From NCBI GenBank assembly GCA_003971905.1, contig RSEE01000066.1:310001-374000 (forward strand): a stretch of DNA of 64,000 bases, written 5' to 3'. Source of the DNA: Moniliella sp. 'wahieum' (lineage: Eukaryota > Basidiomycota > Moniliellomycetes > Moniliellales > Moniliellaceae). The position numbers and the translations under genes are program-made. The notes under the pieces were generated by a model. The model did not search any database, had not been told where the DNA came from, and saw only the letters and a list, made by a program, of their open reading frames with translations. Position 1 is the stretch's first letter. Each line of letters opens with the position of its first letter. Positions 23,557-35,398 of this stretch are shown one piece after another.

Positions 23557-25697
23557 TCAGACTACCCAGCGTGCGCGCAGCGTGTCCGGAGAGAAACTGT
23601 AATCGGGCGAGAGGGTCTTGATGACGGTAGAGATACCCGCAATGTGCCGCACCAGTCGATTTGCCTCTTCCCACAGCTGATCCCCCGGAGCATCCTCCGG
23701 GGTGTGACGGGCCCTCATACTGCATTCTTGCCACGTCGAACGCAACAGACCAGTCAAGCGATCACACTCTGTTGCCTTGGATCGGAACGATGCGAGAAGC
23801 ATCCCCACCCGAGCGTCCCGTAACCCACCGGCAGGTGTGCTGGATCGCGGCGACCGACCAGGGCTCGTCCCTCGGCTCGGCGGCTCGCTGTCCGGCGGAG
23901 CGAGAGCAGGTCGTACGTGGACCTCCTTGACCCTAAAATGCTGGATGTCCTCGTCCAACGCCGGGCCTAGCAGGTTGGCCCACGTTGTAGCCGAGGTCAT
24001 GGTGACCTTGTCCACCAAATTGAGCAGGTGACTATCCAGATCTTCTGCCGCCTCGACAGGGTCCGAACCCCATAGGGACCTCAGGGGTCGTCATCGACCC
24101 CCCCGGCGGAGGAGAGGATCGAACTTCCTTTAAGTCGGATGGCTCAGCGCTGGGTAGACTCCTGATGGACCCCATGCGGGCACCACCCTTTTTTTGTATA
24201 CCAACTGATCCGTCCTACTCCGCACAAATCCGCTCCTCTTCCGCGCCGTGAGGAGGCAAGAAGGCCTTCCAGACTTTCCCTAGATGGTCCCGAGTCGAGC
24301 CATTCCGTCGAAGAATTCCTTACGCATTGCGAATGATACGGCCCCATGGTTGGCCTTCGGACCAGTATCGGGGCCGGTGGACTCGGGGGGTCACTCGATC
24401 CTCCACTTTGCCGAGAGCGCGGGAAATGGGCGAAGAAGAACATACGATGGACTGTTCGCTGATTGTGGTCAGAGTATTGTCCAGCTTGTCGGCCCGCAAG
24501 GGCGCCTGGGATGAATGCGCCTGCAAGTGGTCCTGGGATGGATCAGCTCGCGGTATCCATGTCTGGCTTGATTGCAACCCAGGAATTGCTCAATTCAACG
24601 CAGCTGCCATATAGCATCATGAGGAACGACCGAGTCAGGCGCACATCGGCCGTTAGCTGAAGTGGCTTGAGCTGCAACTGCAGTACCGAAGATACCGACT
24701 GGGGGCGGCGTGTAGAAGCGCTCGCCGCCGACTTCATTATCGATTGATCGGGATGAGGCATGATCCATATCAAGGGATCTCCCCTTGTAAGGGAATGGTG
24801 CCGACGCGCTCTCGGCAAGAGATGAAACCGGACTCGAGACGCTACCTTGGCACGTCATGGCGCCTGCAGTGACAAATGGCCAATTGCGCATCGGATACCT
24901 CCCTGTGGGCAATGGAGGAGGTGAGGATCGTGGTGATGCGGAGCGGGATGTATTGCGTGGGAGAGAAGACGTATCACGGTCGGCTGTGAGCGACAAAAAG
25001 CGGGTGTGAGTCGGGGGGCAAAGAAGAGAGACCGAACTGTGGAGACGTACAATGTTGGTGCTGGTCGATCCAAAGCTGCAGCTGGCGGAGCCAGGGTACC
25101 ATGGCCTGCTCCTCCTTGCATTGCTTGTCTTCGGTGCGCTTGCGTATGAGCAGGGCGCGCTGACGTTCGCCCATGACATCTGCGTTTGGTGGAAGGGGAG
25201 GCTCGACTGACGCTGGAGCGGCGGGCAAGATGGAAATGGCCGGTGGGGGCCAAACGAGCGGGTTCTTTTCAATGCGTAGAATGCGCAGGTAGGACATGCG
25301 AGTGATGTAGGGAGGCAGGCGTTTCAGACGGTTGTTCGAAATGGAGAGAACGCGCAGTTTGAGAAGCGAGCCAGGCCGGATGTGCATGGCTCTGATACGG
25401 TTCCGGCCAATATCAAGGATTTCGAGGGCAGGGAGTTCGGTAATGACGGAGAGGAAGACAGTAAGGGCGTTTGCGCGAATGCTGAGGTAGCGCAGACGGT
25501 CCAAGTCAGCAAAGCGGGCAGGGAGGGAGGTTGTAGCCGAGAGCGAGGCGGAGCACGTGTGGCCGCATCTGTTGGATGAGCTTGGGCGAGACGTGGCTGA
25601 GCTTGCGGCTGCAGAGATCGATCGTGTCTGTCGCACCTTCCGGCAAGACATCCTCCACGCCGCCGGAGGGATGCCTGGCCGGCACAGCGCCCGACAT
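23557..25697 (-). CDS. SOG2: Sog2-like leucine-rich repeat protein of the RAM network
   Basis: Sog2 is an LRR partner of the Cbk1/Orb6 kinase module (RAM/MOR network) controlling polarity and cell separation. The N-terminus starts MSGAVPARHPSGG at 25697. LRRs follow: LPALEILDIGRNRIRAM, LKLRVLSISNNRLKRLPPYI, MSYLRILRIEKNPLVWPPP. This final LEKNPLxWPP-type cap is typical of Sog2. An intron at 24984-25050 joins IDQHQHS to DRDTSSLPRN. The Sog2-type C-terminal domain is seen in QLKPLQLTADVRLTRSF, SATTWANLLGPALDEDIQ and STVIKTLSPDYSFSP, with the stop at 23557-23559. Frame breaks lie near 25525, 24690-24600 and 24450-24020; another intron near 24460 (donor GTATGT) is likely. The domain assignment rests on recalled family pattern, not on a search. 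Confidence 0.8.
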
Positions 25698-26522
25698 GGC
25701 GAGCACAGGGACGGAACTGGAGGTGGCGAGGGGGCGGCGTTTGCGGCTACTAGGTTACTTGGCCGCTTGGCTTGGCCCCACAGGGAGCAGCGATTACGTA
25801 ATAGCAGCGTTGCATTCGCAATGGCTGCAGTGTGGCCGCGTCGTCTGGATTAGTATATTACACACGACCAACTTTTGTCCAAGCGTGACAGCTGGTGGGC
25901 GCTACCTGTTTACCTGTTCCTCTCTGTAGCCGACCTAAGCGGAACATTTCTATGGGTTCACACGCCTGGCGGCCAACATCTCCGCGTGCTGGAGCACTCC
26001 TTACGCAGCCTCATAAGAGGATGAGAAGGACAAACAAGGGACCGTCTAGCAGGTTGGTGCAGTCACTCCCCTCTTCGGCCTCGTGGACAGCACCACGGAG
26101 CGTGGAACGGGGGACAACTCCCATATTCTTCAACAAGCGGTTGCTGCTGGTTTCACGGCTTCCGAGAGCAGTAGCGGTACCGCAATTTGTGCTGGATTTC
26201 GTGCTAGCCTACACGATTCACTGGACGCATTCCTCCCCATTCGGGTTACGGCTACTGCAGCCGTTCCTCCAAGCTTTGTTCGCCTCATGGTTCGTTGGAG
26301 GCTGGCTAAGCCTACTACTCAAGTAAGGGAAGCGACAATCGGGGTAAAACGGCAGTAGCAACGACCAAATAGCGCACACCCACACCCACCCTCACGCGCA
26401 CAGCTACCGCCTTTCGGTTATCTCATGGTGACATGCGATGTATGATACAAAGAGTTTTCTTTGTTCGCCCCACCCCTGTGCACTCGTCTGAAAAGCCCTC
26501 TGGTTCAAAACGGCAACTCTTT
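25698..26522. other. Intergenic, no gene supported
   Basis: Open frames on the plus strand (25895-26360) have no similarity and no typical start context. The stretch holds the SOG2 promoter and the 3' end of the Vtc1-like gene. Confidence 0.45.
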
Positions 26523-27111
26523 TTAGACGGCGCGCGAACGGAACTCCTTAACTGTGGAAATCAGATGGTATCAGCGCTCAGCAGAGAAAGAGAGAAAATG
26601 AATGGTGGGACACACTTTTGTAGACAAAGTTGACCAAGATGGCAATGAAGATGGCAGCGCAAATGAGTGGGGGTCCGACCAAATCGTGAAGGGGTCCAGG
26701 GTACTTGCGTTTGATGAGCGAGACGCGGCGATGGTAGTTGGCCAGCCCCCACAGCAGCGTCGAGACCGCGATGAGCACATAGATCGAACCAAATGCGCGG
26801 ATAAAGGTGGAGTCGACTGGCTGGTAGGGGGAGGGGACGGGCTCCACACCAGGCTCCGAGGGGAGCGAGTCGTCTGGAGCATGCTCAAAGAACGAGGCCG
26901 AGTTGAGCATGGCAAGCGCAAACGAGCCGATCAGAAGGGATGCCCGGAGCCAAGCAATCCACGTCCGCTCGTTGGCGAACCACACCTTGGCCTCAATCTT
27001 GGCTGGGCTAGACTGTGGCTTCTTGACAGGACGACGGCGAGGGGCAGTGGCGCCGTACGAGCTGCTCTCTCCGTTTTGCACCAGGGGCACGCGCTCCGAG
27101 GTAGAAGCCAT
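26523..27111 (-). CDS. VTC1: Vtc1-like DUF202 membrane protein
   Basis: A small three-helix membrane protein of the DUF202 family, most like Vtc1 of the vacuolar transporter chaperone complex that makes polyphosphate and moves it into the vacuole. An N-terminal polar tail (MASTSERVPLVQNGESS) precedes the signature KVWFANERTWIAWLR and helix 1 (ASLLIGSFALAML). A Pro-rich loop, helix 2 (FGSIYVLIAVSTLLWGLANY) and YHRRVSLIKRKYPGPLHD lead to helix 3 (LICAAIFIAILVNFVY). An intron at 26552-26615 (GTGTGT...CACAG) joins VYK to IKEFRSRAV and a stop at 26523. The frame is unbroken. At about 174 residues it is longer than yeast Vtc1 because of the tail and a loop insertion. It could also be the DUF202-only Vtc5/Nvj-type relative; the SPX domain is absent. 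Confidence 0.88.
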
Positions 27112-27250
27112 GGCTGTTGGCTAACAGCGGAGGGGGGGGGGATCTAGGGAAGGCAGAAGATGGCGCGGGTGGCGGCCGATCCAGAGATGAGGAGATCGGC
27201 GAGCACTCAGCAGCACGATGGTCGGTGCGCCATGCATGGCTTGGCCGATG

Positions 27251-27266
27251 GTCACTAGTCACTAGC
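27251..27266. promoter_or_regulatory. GTCACTAGTCACTAG element
   Basis: Two overlapping GTCACTAG units in the VTC1-like/IWR1 promoter, about 140 bp from the Vtc1-like start. Matches the half-sites of the 18.7-kb and 47.3-kb elements. Confidence 0.45.
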
Positions 27267-27451
27267 CAGTGGAGCAGGGAGGCGCGGGCGATGAAAGTTT
27301 CTGCGCTGGCCCTGTGCGTCGGGCGGCTGCGCCTAATGGGCGGGTTTTGAAACGGAGCATTTCCGGCTGGCAGCAGAACAGTGGCGTGAGATTCTGCAAT
27401 GCACAGCCAGCGATTGGCCAGTGCGCGGCGTCCCAGCGGCCAACCAGCTCG

Positions 27452-27520
27452 CACCTCCATTTCCATTTCCACCTCCACCTCCACCTCCACCTCCATCTCC
27501 ACCTCCACCTCCACCTCCGC
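27452..27520. repeat. CCACCT microsatellite in IWR1 leader
   Basis: A run of CACCTC/CATTTC hexamers, all pyrimidine apart from single A, ending about 105 bp before the IWR1 start codon. Probably part of the promoter or 5' UTR. Confidence 0.8.
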
Positions 27521-27626
27521 CCCCCCGCCTTGCCATCCGCCGCTGCCTTCTTGCGTCGGGCCTTCTGCCTTCGCTCCTGCCCGGGTCCTGCTGCTTCCCT
27601 CCACCGCAACCCCACCTGCTTCCGCC

Positions 27627-29404
27627 ATGTCGTCGCCCCGTCCGGCACCAATGATTCTGCGCATCAAGCGCAAGCGCGGCACCGATGTCCCCGTCGATGC
27701 CCTCTTCCTCCAGCAAGCACTCGCTCACTCTGGGCAGGCTACCCCCCTCTCTGCCACCACCTCCCTCGGTCCCTCGCGCGCTAACTCCGTCTCGCCTTCC
27801 CCCTCGTCCTCGCCGACTGCCACCCCACCCGCCTCCACCAGTGCCCAATCCTCGCCCTCGCCCAACCTAGTCCGCATTGTCCAAGCTCGCGCCGACGCTC
27901 AGGCATTGCGTCGCGTGACCAAACGTCGCTCCTCCGCCCGTCTCCCCTGTCCCCTTCGACCCATGCTCCCACGTCTGCCGATACGGACGCGAGTGTCCAA
28001 GCTCAGCAGGCGGCTGAGTTGGAACAGACGGCTCAGGATCACTTTCTTGGCAACTCATCCCCGCCCGCCTCGGCGTCGCAGGGTGCATCCACCACGGGCA
28101 CCCCCTCTCCCGAACGCACCCAGCCCATGGCCAGTGTGTTCCGCTTTGCCGAGACCATGTCGGCGGCCCCGCGTTCGCGTGCGGCCGACTACGAGATGCG
28201 CAAACGCGTAACCAATCTCCAGCTCTTCGTCGTATGGAGCGGGAGCGCGAAGCCGCGCTGCCCACCCCTGCTGTCGGTACAGCCCGGGTGGAAGTGACCC
28301 GCCGACACCAAGACTGGAGCAAACTGCCGCTTCGCCTGGGCCGGCCGCATCGCGCACCATTGTGCCCGGTGCCGCCATGGCCCGCAACCGGGTCCAAGAA
28401 CGCCTTGCCTCCACACTGGGTCCTGGGGTACATCGCGTTCAGTCCGGGTACATCGAGGATCATCGATATTGTCGTCTCGGAGCCGCGCGACAAACGGCGG
28501 ACGCGGCGCCAAACGCCGGCCCAAGCACAAGCACAGTCCAAACGGGCGCAGTCGACGACCCAAGATGAGGTGGACTCGCTCGGCGATGTGTTTAAGCAGA
28601 TGCTGATTGAGCACTTGAAAAGTGAGTTTTACCTCGTGCCATTGGCGCCCTCCTGAGCCGACCGAGGAAGCTGACTTCACTTTCTGTTCAGCCAAAAATG
28701 AGACGATCCCCAGGACCTGGTGGAGGACGAGGAGCCGCCACAACAGGCACAGACACAGGAAGTGGCCATGCCTGAGGCCGAAGACGAGTCGGAGGCCGAA
28801 ACCAACTCTTCTGATTCGGATGAAGGGGAATATGTCTACGACATTTACTACAGTGACGACACCCCTTCCCGTCTGGCCGCAGCGCCGGACGGTGCTAGCC
28901 AAGCGGGGTTGCTGCCGGGCGCTGTGGCCGGTCGGGATCTGGCTGAGTATGGGGACGGGATTCAATCGGTTGCCGCACTACAGGTGCCGAACCTAACTGA
29001 AGAGGACTGGGCGGTGCTGATGGAGCCGGCACGATACGAAAGGGAGCGTGCGCGCGCACACCAGGACATGGACGATGAAGAGTGGTGGTCATCGGATGAA
29101 GATGCGTATGTGGATGAGGAGTATGTCTTCTCCCGCCCTGGCGCGACCGAGGGGGAGTTTGGGTTTGCTGCGCCTGCCACTGGTGCGCCGGAGGAAGAGG
29201 TGACGATCGGCCCGGCGAGCAGCGGGTGCGCTTGCCCCGGACCCAGCGCAACGCCCCGAGTTTGAGGAGTGGGATCAAGGCGCGGATGAAGATTCGAACG
29301 AGGAGGATTTCTACCGCAACGAGTATCCCGAGCACGAGTTGGACGAGCCGGGTGACTCGTCCGACGGTGCGGGGGTTTCTTCCGATAGCGACTTCGGGTA
29401 CTAA
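27627..29404 (+). CDS. IWR1: Iwr1, RNA polymerase II nuclear import factor
   Basis: Iwr1 binds assembled RNA polymerase II and directs it to the nucleus with karyopherin. The N-terminus MSSPRPAPMILRIKRKRGTD includes the LRIKRKRG motif that opens the family and acts as the localisation signal. A VFRFAETM box, a conserved feature of the family's first half, lies near 28140. An intron at 28622-28691 (GTGAGT...CAG) follows FKQMLIEHLK. The acidic second half includes GEYVYDIYY and ends with the Iwr1 box DEDSNEEDFYRNEYPEHE and a stop at 29402-29404. Frame breaks lie around 27930-28010, 28225-28260, 28400-28470, the C run 28708-28711 and 29215-29260. At about 570 residues it is longer than yeast Iwr1 (353), mainly in the Ser/Pro-rich middle. 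Confidence 0.88.
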
Positions 29405-29674
29405 AAGGTGCTGAGGTAGCCAAGACCTGGGCCTGCACCGCACAGGTCATGCACCGTACACGATCAGTTTTAACTACCAAAAAAAATGAATGCTGCTTGA
29501 CTCCTATGGATTAGGTCAACTACCAAACAGAACCGGCTGGGGTACAGGAGTATGCAATGAATCGCCCCAACGACAAGACATACCAGTCGCTCCGGCAGCA
29601 ACCGCAGCATAGCGGCTCGTCCCCTGCGGGGAGGGGGATTAAGCACGTTGCTGCTTGGCAGTCCAGACGCCCAC

Positions 29675-30307
29675 TTAGACCTTGAAGCCACGCGACTTGC
29701 GACGGCCACGGGCCATCTCGCGCTTGCGCGACTTGCCGTTGCCACGGACGTAGGGCTTGGCGTTGGAGTGAGGGCCCATGCCAAAGTGCTTGACCGCCTC
29801 CCGGGCGTTCTTCGGGCCGCGGATCAGCACCACATTCTTGCCCGTCGGGGCGCGCAGAGCAAGCTGGTCAAACGTCAGCGCCTCGCCGCCCGCTGCGAGG
29901 ATACGAGCGCGTGCCGTCTTGGTGAACCGCAGGGCGGCCACCGACACACGGGGGACCTCCAACAGACGGTTGTCGTCCGTGATGGTGCCCACCACCGCCA
30001 CCGTCTTGGCGTCCGCGCCAGTCGTGCCAGCGTTGCGCGTCAGGTAAATCAGACGCGAGAGCGAGACAGGAGGACGGTTGACCTTGCTCATATACAGGCG
30101 CTTGAGGATGGCCTTGTTGAACTTGCTCCCCGAGCGGCGGGCAAGGTAGCGGTAGAGCTTGACCAAGAGCAGGAGGTAGGGGTCCTCCGACTTGGGCGCC
30201 GTACGGTTGCCCTTCTTGACGTTTCTTGGCAATGTCCACACCCTACACACACACAGGAGTTAGTCGACCGGCGTCGCATCGCGCAGACAAAGGGCTGTGC
30301 TCACCAT
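29675..30307 (-). CDS. RPL18: 60S ribosomal protein eL18
   Basis: Structural protein of the cytosolic large ribosomal subunit. Nearly all of it is in one frame: [60 protein letters not shown] and the C-terminal [13 protein letters not shown], stop at 29675-29677. The first coding exon is only the ATG (30305-30307). A 62-nt intron (30243-30304, GTGAGC...GTAG) follows at once, and exon 2 opens GVDIAKK, giving the expected MG(V/I)D start. One frame break in the T run 30222-30224 (A run on the coding strand) separates this start from the rest. About 190 residues, the usual length. Confidence 0.95.
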
Positions 30308-30616
30308 CTTGTTGGCCCTGGTGGTTGCTGTTCCCTGCGTCCCACTCGGCCTGAGAGGGAGGACTGGGGCGGCGGCGAAGACCTGCGACGAGGAGGAAGC
30401 AGCAGGGTTGCCCGCCGGCTGCGGCGCACACGGGGGTGGTGCCTTCCCATGCAAACCCATTGGGGCGGAATTAATTGAGTAGGGTTGTGCCAGCACGCGT
30501 CGGGTGGGTGCGTGCGCGGCAGTAGGGTTGGACGTGGAGGCGCCCTCCGCCCTCGAGGGCGGTGGGCGCCCGCGCTATCTCAGCTCCTGGCAACCGATCG
30601 ATAAGCGCCAAGCACG
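30308..30616. other. Bidirectional promoter, RPL18 / Tra2-like
   Basis: About 310 bp between the divergent start codons of the ribosomal protein and the SR protein. No other feature was recognised. Confidence 0.6.
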
Positions 30617-31638
30617 ATGGACGTCGACGAAGATATGCGTGGCCGCAGCCTCACCCGTCCCCGAGCCCGGTGCCCCGCTCCCCTCTGCTCGCAGCGATGC
30701 TGACCGCGCCGAGCGCCGTCGCAGCCCCAGCCGCAGCCGCAGCCGTAGCCGCAGTCCGGTCGCGCGCGACGCGCGCCGCTCCCGGAGCCCGCGCGCGCTA
30801 CCGCGACGACTCGCCCGCGCCGGTACGGGGGCGGCCGGTATGACGACGACCGCTACGGTGGTGGCCGCGGCAGAGATCGCTACGGCGGCGATCGGTACGG
30901 TGGGCGGGACCGGTGGGGATGACCGGTACGGACGGCAGTCGGTGGGCGGTGGCGGTGGACGTCGCGACCGGCGCGGGGAAGAAGGCTCGCGCGGCCAAGC
31001 CCTGCCAAGCCTCGATCGGCTCCTCAGGATGTCGAGCCGAACGAGGTGGTGGGGGTGTTTGGGCTGAGCCTGATGACAACGGAGCGGGAGCTGCGGGACA
31101 AGTTTGAGTCGATTGCGCCGGTGGCCAAGGTGGCGCTGGTATTTGATGCACGCTCGGGCCGTTCGCGTGGATTTGCCTTCATCACGATGGAGTCGGTTGA
31201 GGGCGCGACCAAGGTGGTGGAAGAGCTGAAACGGGTACACCATGAATGGGCGCGCGATGCGCGTCGACTACAGCCCACGCAAGCCCCACGAGCCTACCCC
31301 CGGTGAATACCGTGGCATCACGCGCGATGCCCGCCGGGCGGATGGAACTACCGTGGCCCTATCGCTTCGCGTGGCGGTCGTCGTCCCACTGGCCCTCCTC
31401 CCTCTGGTGGGCAGGGCTACTATTCTCAAGCTCGTTCCTGGGGTGCAGGGCGCGATGACTGGCGTTCGGACCGTCGCTCGAACGGCGGCCGCGACGGCCG
31501 GGCGCGGGAGGACGATTATGGCCGTCGCCCTTCTCCCCCTCCGCGTCGGTACTCGCGGTCCCCCTCGCCCCGCCGCTCGCCCCCGCCGCGTGGCGAATCG
31601 CGCGTCGTTACCGCAGCCCGAGCTACGAACGTGTGTGA
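30617..31638 (+). CDS. Tra2-like SR splicing regulator with one RRM
   Basis: An RNA-binding splicing regulator resembling animal Transformer-2. It starts MDVDEDMRGRSLTRP at 30617. An N-terminal RS region follows (RRRSPSRSRSRSRSP), then a Gly/Tyr/Arg/Asp stretch (YGGGRYDDDRYGGG). The RRM comes next: VVGVFGLSLMTTERELRDKF carries the GVFGLSLxTTE RNP2 pattern of Tra2, and RSRGFAFITMES is RNP1. After the RRM come HEPTPGEYRGI, matching the RPHTPTPGIYMG linker of Tra2, then a Gly/Arg/Tyr-rich tail (GRRPSPPPRRYSRSPSPRRS) and the end RRYRSPSYERV, stop at 31636-31638. RS-RRM-RS order equals Tra2. Several frame breaks (near 30665, 30800, 30935, 31040, 31225, 31345, 31600) interrupt it, which GC-rich repeats would favour. 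About 340 residues. Confidence 0.85.
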
Positions 31639-32790
31639 TATGTCTCTGCTAGGTTGGTAGCAACCAACTTGATGTGTTCCTCCCTTCCCCTGTTTCCTTT
31701 TCCTTCTCAGTCCTCGGTGGTGGTGGTAGAGGCGTTAAAGCACGCACGAACACCGAATACTCTCTGGGGTGATTGCGCGTGGATCGGGAGTCAAGATTTT
31801 TTCCCCAATGTTCTCCTTTCTGTTTGTCCTCTATGCCTGTACGATCGTCGAAAACGATTTTAACCGGCGTCAAGATTTTTTCGTCAAGCATAAAAGGGTT
31901 GCGGCAAGGCCCAGGAGGTGCGCCAAGTCCAGTCGTTTTTAGTCACACAAGATATGGTCCATGACGGCAAGGGGGAATGGGAACGGGAAGAAAGGGGGGT
32001 CTGCGTTGCACCAGCAAGATGTGTCTTTTCGGCAGCTTCAACGGGGACGGCGCAAGACAGGCAAGACAGTCAAGACCACAAGAGAGTCGGGACAGTCGGA
32101 TATTGAGCGGGGCCGGCGGCAAGGGAGGCAAGATAGTGCGGGTCGGGCGGCAAAGGAAGTCAAGATAGAGCGGGCTGGGCAAGAGAGGAGAGGGGACAGG
32201 CCTTGAAGCAGTTCGGTGTTACGCTAAGTGGCTTGGTTGGGCGCAAGAAGACGAAGGTCACACGCGTGCCTGGCTGAACGGGGTGGTGGATGGTCGATGG
32301 CTGCGGGTCGGATGGTGGAGGCTATGTGGGCTGGGATACTAACGCGTGACGGCCGGACGGGTGGGGGTGGGGGTTTGCACAGGTTATGCATCATCAATGC
32401 ATCATGAGGCGGAGGCGCACAGGCGGGTGTGTTGGGTGCACGAGGTACACCACGTCATCCGCTGCTGTGGGAATCGAGATGGAAACGCGCCATCTGATCA
32501 TTAATTCATTGGTTGTCGCAAGGGCAAAGACAGGACGGAGCGAGAATGGCAGCGAGCAATCGCATCCGAGGAGACCTCGGATGTTCAGATCTCAGGGGTG
32601 TCATATATCTCAGAAAGTCAGAGCGGCGGCAGAACCCAGGAGGATATGCAGTAGGGTGTCGCACTGTCGCACTGGGCCAGTATTACCCCGCCCGCCGGTT
32701 GGGCAGTCTGCGACAGCCAGCGCCTCCACGCAGCTGGTGCAGTGCGGTGCAGTGCAGTGCGTAGCACTGGCGACGGCAACGTACTACCAC
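31639..32790. other. Intergenic, no gene supported
   Basis: Purine-rich stretch (31960-32220) with many GGCAAG/GTCAAGA-like short repeats, then a region with stops in all frames. A signal peptide for the following surface protein was looked for here and not found convincingly. Confidence 0.4.
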
Positions 32791-35398
32791 ACCACCCTCA
32801 TCACCCACACCATCTACCACTCGACTTCCCCCTCCGCCTCCGCGTCCACCCCACCCCCACATCCACATCTACATCCAACTCCCCCCCATCCTCCCTCCCC
32901 AGCGGTAGTCCCAATGCGTCCGCCTCCTCCACAACCGCTGCGTTAGTCTCCACCCTTTCTGGTCCCATCACCTCTACCCTTTCATCCACTCCCACGACGC
33001 CTTCGTCCCTCGTCTCCGCTTCCTCGTCGGCCGTGCCACATCCCAGCTCTACCATCGATTCTAGCATAGGACTGTCAAGCTCTGGCGGGGAGCTAACAAG
33101 CACTGCCCTCAGTTCATCCTTTGATCTCTGTCCCCCTCGACACAGCCCACCAGTACAGACACGGGCTCCAGCTTCCCCTCACTATCATCCCAATTCACCT
33201 CCAGTCCGACCGGCTCCTCCGAAGCCACCACCTCCGCAACGGGCTTCACCTCGTCCCCCCTGTCGAGTTCGTATGTGGGCCCATCACGCTCCCAGTCCAC
33301 GACGGACCCCAATACGTCCACTGTGCAACACTCTTCTTCTGTACCCACCAACCCCTCCGTTACACATTCCAGCACATTCCCATCCTCGTCCAACCAGCAA
33401 ACGCCGACCGCGTTACCGACCAGTTCAGATCAACCGAGCACCTCAGCCCAAAGTAGCTCCCCGCAGGCGACCAGCTCCCCGCAGCCCACCTCCCAAAGAC
33501 CCATTACGTCTGGGCCCCAAACCCCCTCGCATACACAAATTGCTTCTTCCCAGCAGCCCACCACGTCCCATGAACCCACTACGTCGCATCCGCATACCTC
33601 CTCGTACCCACACAGTACATCCCAACAGCCCACCACGTCTCAACAGCCCCCGACATCGCCTCGCCCTACTAACATCAACAGTGATGGGAGTGGCAGCGGG
33701 AATGAAAGTGGTGTTAATGGGTACACTTCAACCCACACGGGTGGGAACAACAGCGGCAGCACTAGTTCGGTTAATGAGGGGTCTCCCCTCGAGCGTGGGA
33801 GCTGGCGGAGGAGGCCATGGGAGCAGTTCTGGCTCCTTACCGGAGCGGAGAGTTGCAGGCAGGCCTTATGTCACGTCCAGACCTACGGCCATTGTCGTCC
33901 CACCAACCCTGCAGAGGCGTGATGGGAGCGGGCAGGAAGGGTAGGATATCCAGGTAGAGACCAGTCTTATTCCTGTGACTACGTTGTATTCGACCCCGCC
34001 ATGTGAGGCGGCCACGGTGACCAAGACGGCAACTGCGGCGGTGCCAACGGATACGAGCATCATCACCCTTACTTCGGCCGTTGTCGTTCCCGGAACAACC
34101 ATACCAGGCTTGACGACTCGGTCCCCCATGACGCAAACGTTAATCTCAACGGCAGTGGTGGTCGACGGAGAAGAACCGCAAGGTGGCTTGGCCAATGGGG
34201 GTAACCATGCGAGCAGCATCCAAAATAAACCCTCCAACGCAGGTGCAATTGCTGGAGGCACCGTGGGCGGCATCGCAGGTGCTGTGCTGATCCTCTTGCT
34301 TCTGCTGCTGTACCGGCGCAAACGTTCGCGCAATCGCATTGTTGACGTCAATGCGGCGGCACTGGCCACGGCTGGCGATACAGGGGTCACAGCTGGTGTC
34401 CAGGGGGAAGAGCCCCAAGAACACTCGGGTCGGCTAGCAAGTGTCAGGTCCGCCTTGGGCCTCTCTTCGTCTCAGGCCCGCTTGGATCGCCTCTTCACTC
34501 CGGCTGGCTTGAACGAATCGGCTCACGGGCACCATCAAGCAACATGCCTACCTCTGACGAAATCCATCCAGCTTTCGCCGCTGGCGCAGCAGCTGTGCTG
34601 GCGCACCGCATGCCCAACCATCCTTACCAGCCGGGGCACTACTCGCCCCCAGAGTCAGCTGGGGTCGAGGCGCGCGGGTACGACCCGGCGATGCTAGCAG
34701 TGAACCCTTCCACCAGCGACGTTCGGTCTCCTGTTTCGGGGTTGGGGCCCTCTCCGTTTGATGATCCTCGTTCCGATACACTACACTCGGCGACGGCAGA
34801 GATACCGCCTTCTGCATCGAGTGCCGTTTATTACCCCCACCCTTCCACCTCGTCCCCGTTGTGGCCTGCCTCAATGGATGGGCTGTTCGGCATGGGCGAT
34901 GGGCTGCAGACGTTGGCTGAGGGACCCCGTAAGGCAGCTGGGGCCCAGGCCGGCGCTGGATCGGCACAGGAGACGGGAGGCGCGGCAGTGCATGTGCGTG
35001 AGGCTCCAGGGTTGCACCAAGGCCAGGTCCGTACGGTGGCCGCCCCGTTCCAACCGTCGTATTGTCCTCCGGTCGCGTTGTTCCCGGTCGTCAGTCGTTA
35101 TCGGCTAGCATCTCTGACATCCACGGTAGCTCCTCTTATTCGCATGTTGGCCAGGTGTCCTGGAGTTCGCCCCCCTTGGTCGGCGCTAGCGGAGACGCGC
35201 ACAACCCTTTTGCCGACCCGGGTGCCAAGGCAGCACAGATGCACCAACCAGACGAGTTCGAGGGAGGCAAGAGAACGGCGCAGACTGCTCCCCCGCCCTT
35301 TCGCTGCTGTTCCATCCTCCTCCCCCGAAGAGAGAACGTCCGATCACCTTTCATTCTCGTACGAATATTTGGTTACGGATGAGGTACACGACACTTAG
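32791..35398 (+). CDS. Mucin-like Ser/Thr-rich single-pass membrane protein
   Basis: I do not recognise a family; the design is that of a cell-wall sensor or adhesin. The ectodomain is Ser/Thr/Pro-rich and probably O-glycosylated (SSLPSGSPNASASSTTAALV; TGSSEATTSATGFTSSPLSS). It contains short QPTTS/TSHEPTTS-type repeats near 33540-33660. One strong membrane helix lies near 34235-34320 (AGGTVGGIAGAVLILLLLLL), followed by the basic stop-transfer YRRKRSRNR. A cytoplasmic tail of about 350 residues is rich in Ser/Pro and acidic patches (DEIHPAFAAGAAAVLAH, SASISDIHGSSSYSHVG) and ends at 35396-35398. Frame changes occur near 33150, 33800, 33950, 34540, 35060 and 35300. The true start and signal peptide are not resolved; 32791 marks where coding signal begins. 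Confidence 0.65.

Larger units (their letters stand above)
27112..27626. other. Divergent promoter, VTC1-like / IWR1
   Basis: A 515-bp bidirectional promoter region. It contains a GTCACTAGTCACTAG element at 27251 and a CCACCT-rich pyrimidine tract at 27452-27520 just upstream of IWR1. Confidence 0.6.

Noticed and set aside
25895-26360. Plus-strand frames of about 140 and 90 codons
   Set aside because: They overlap in different frames, lack similarity and have no supported splice sites.
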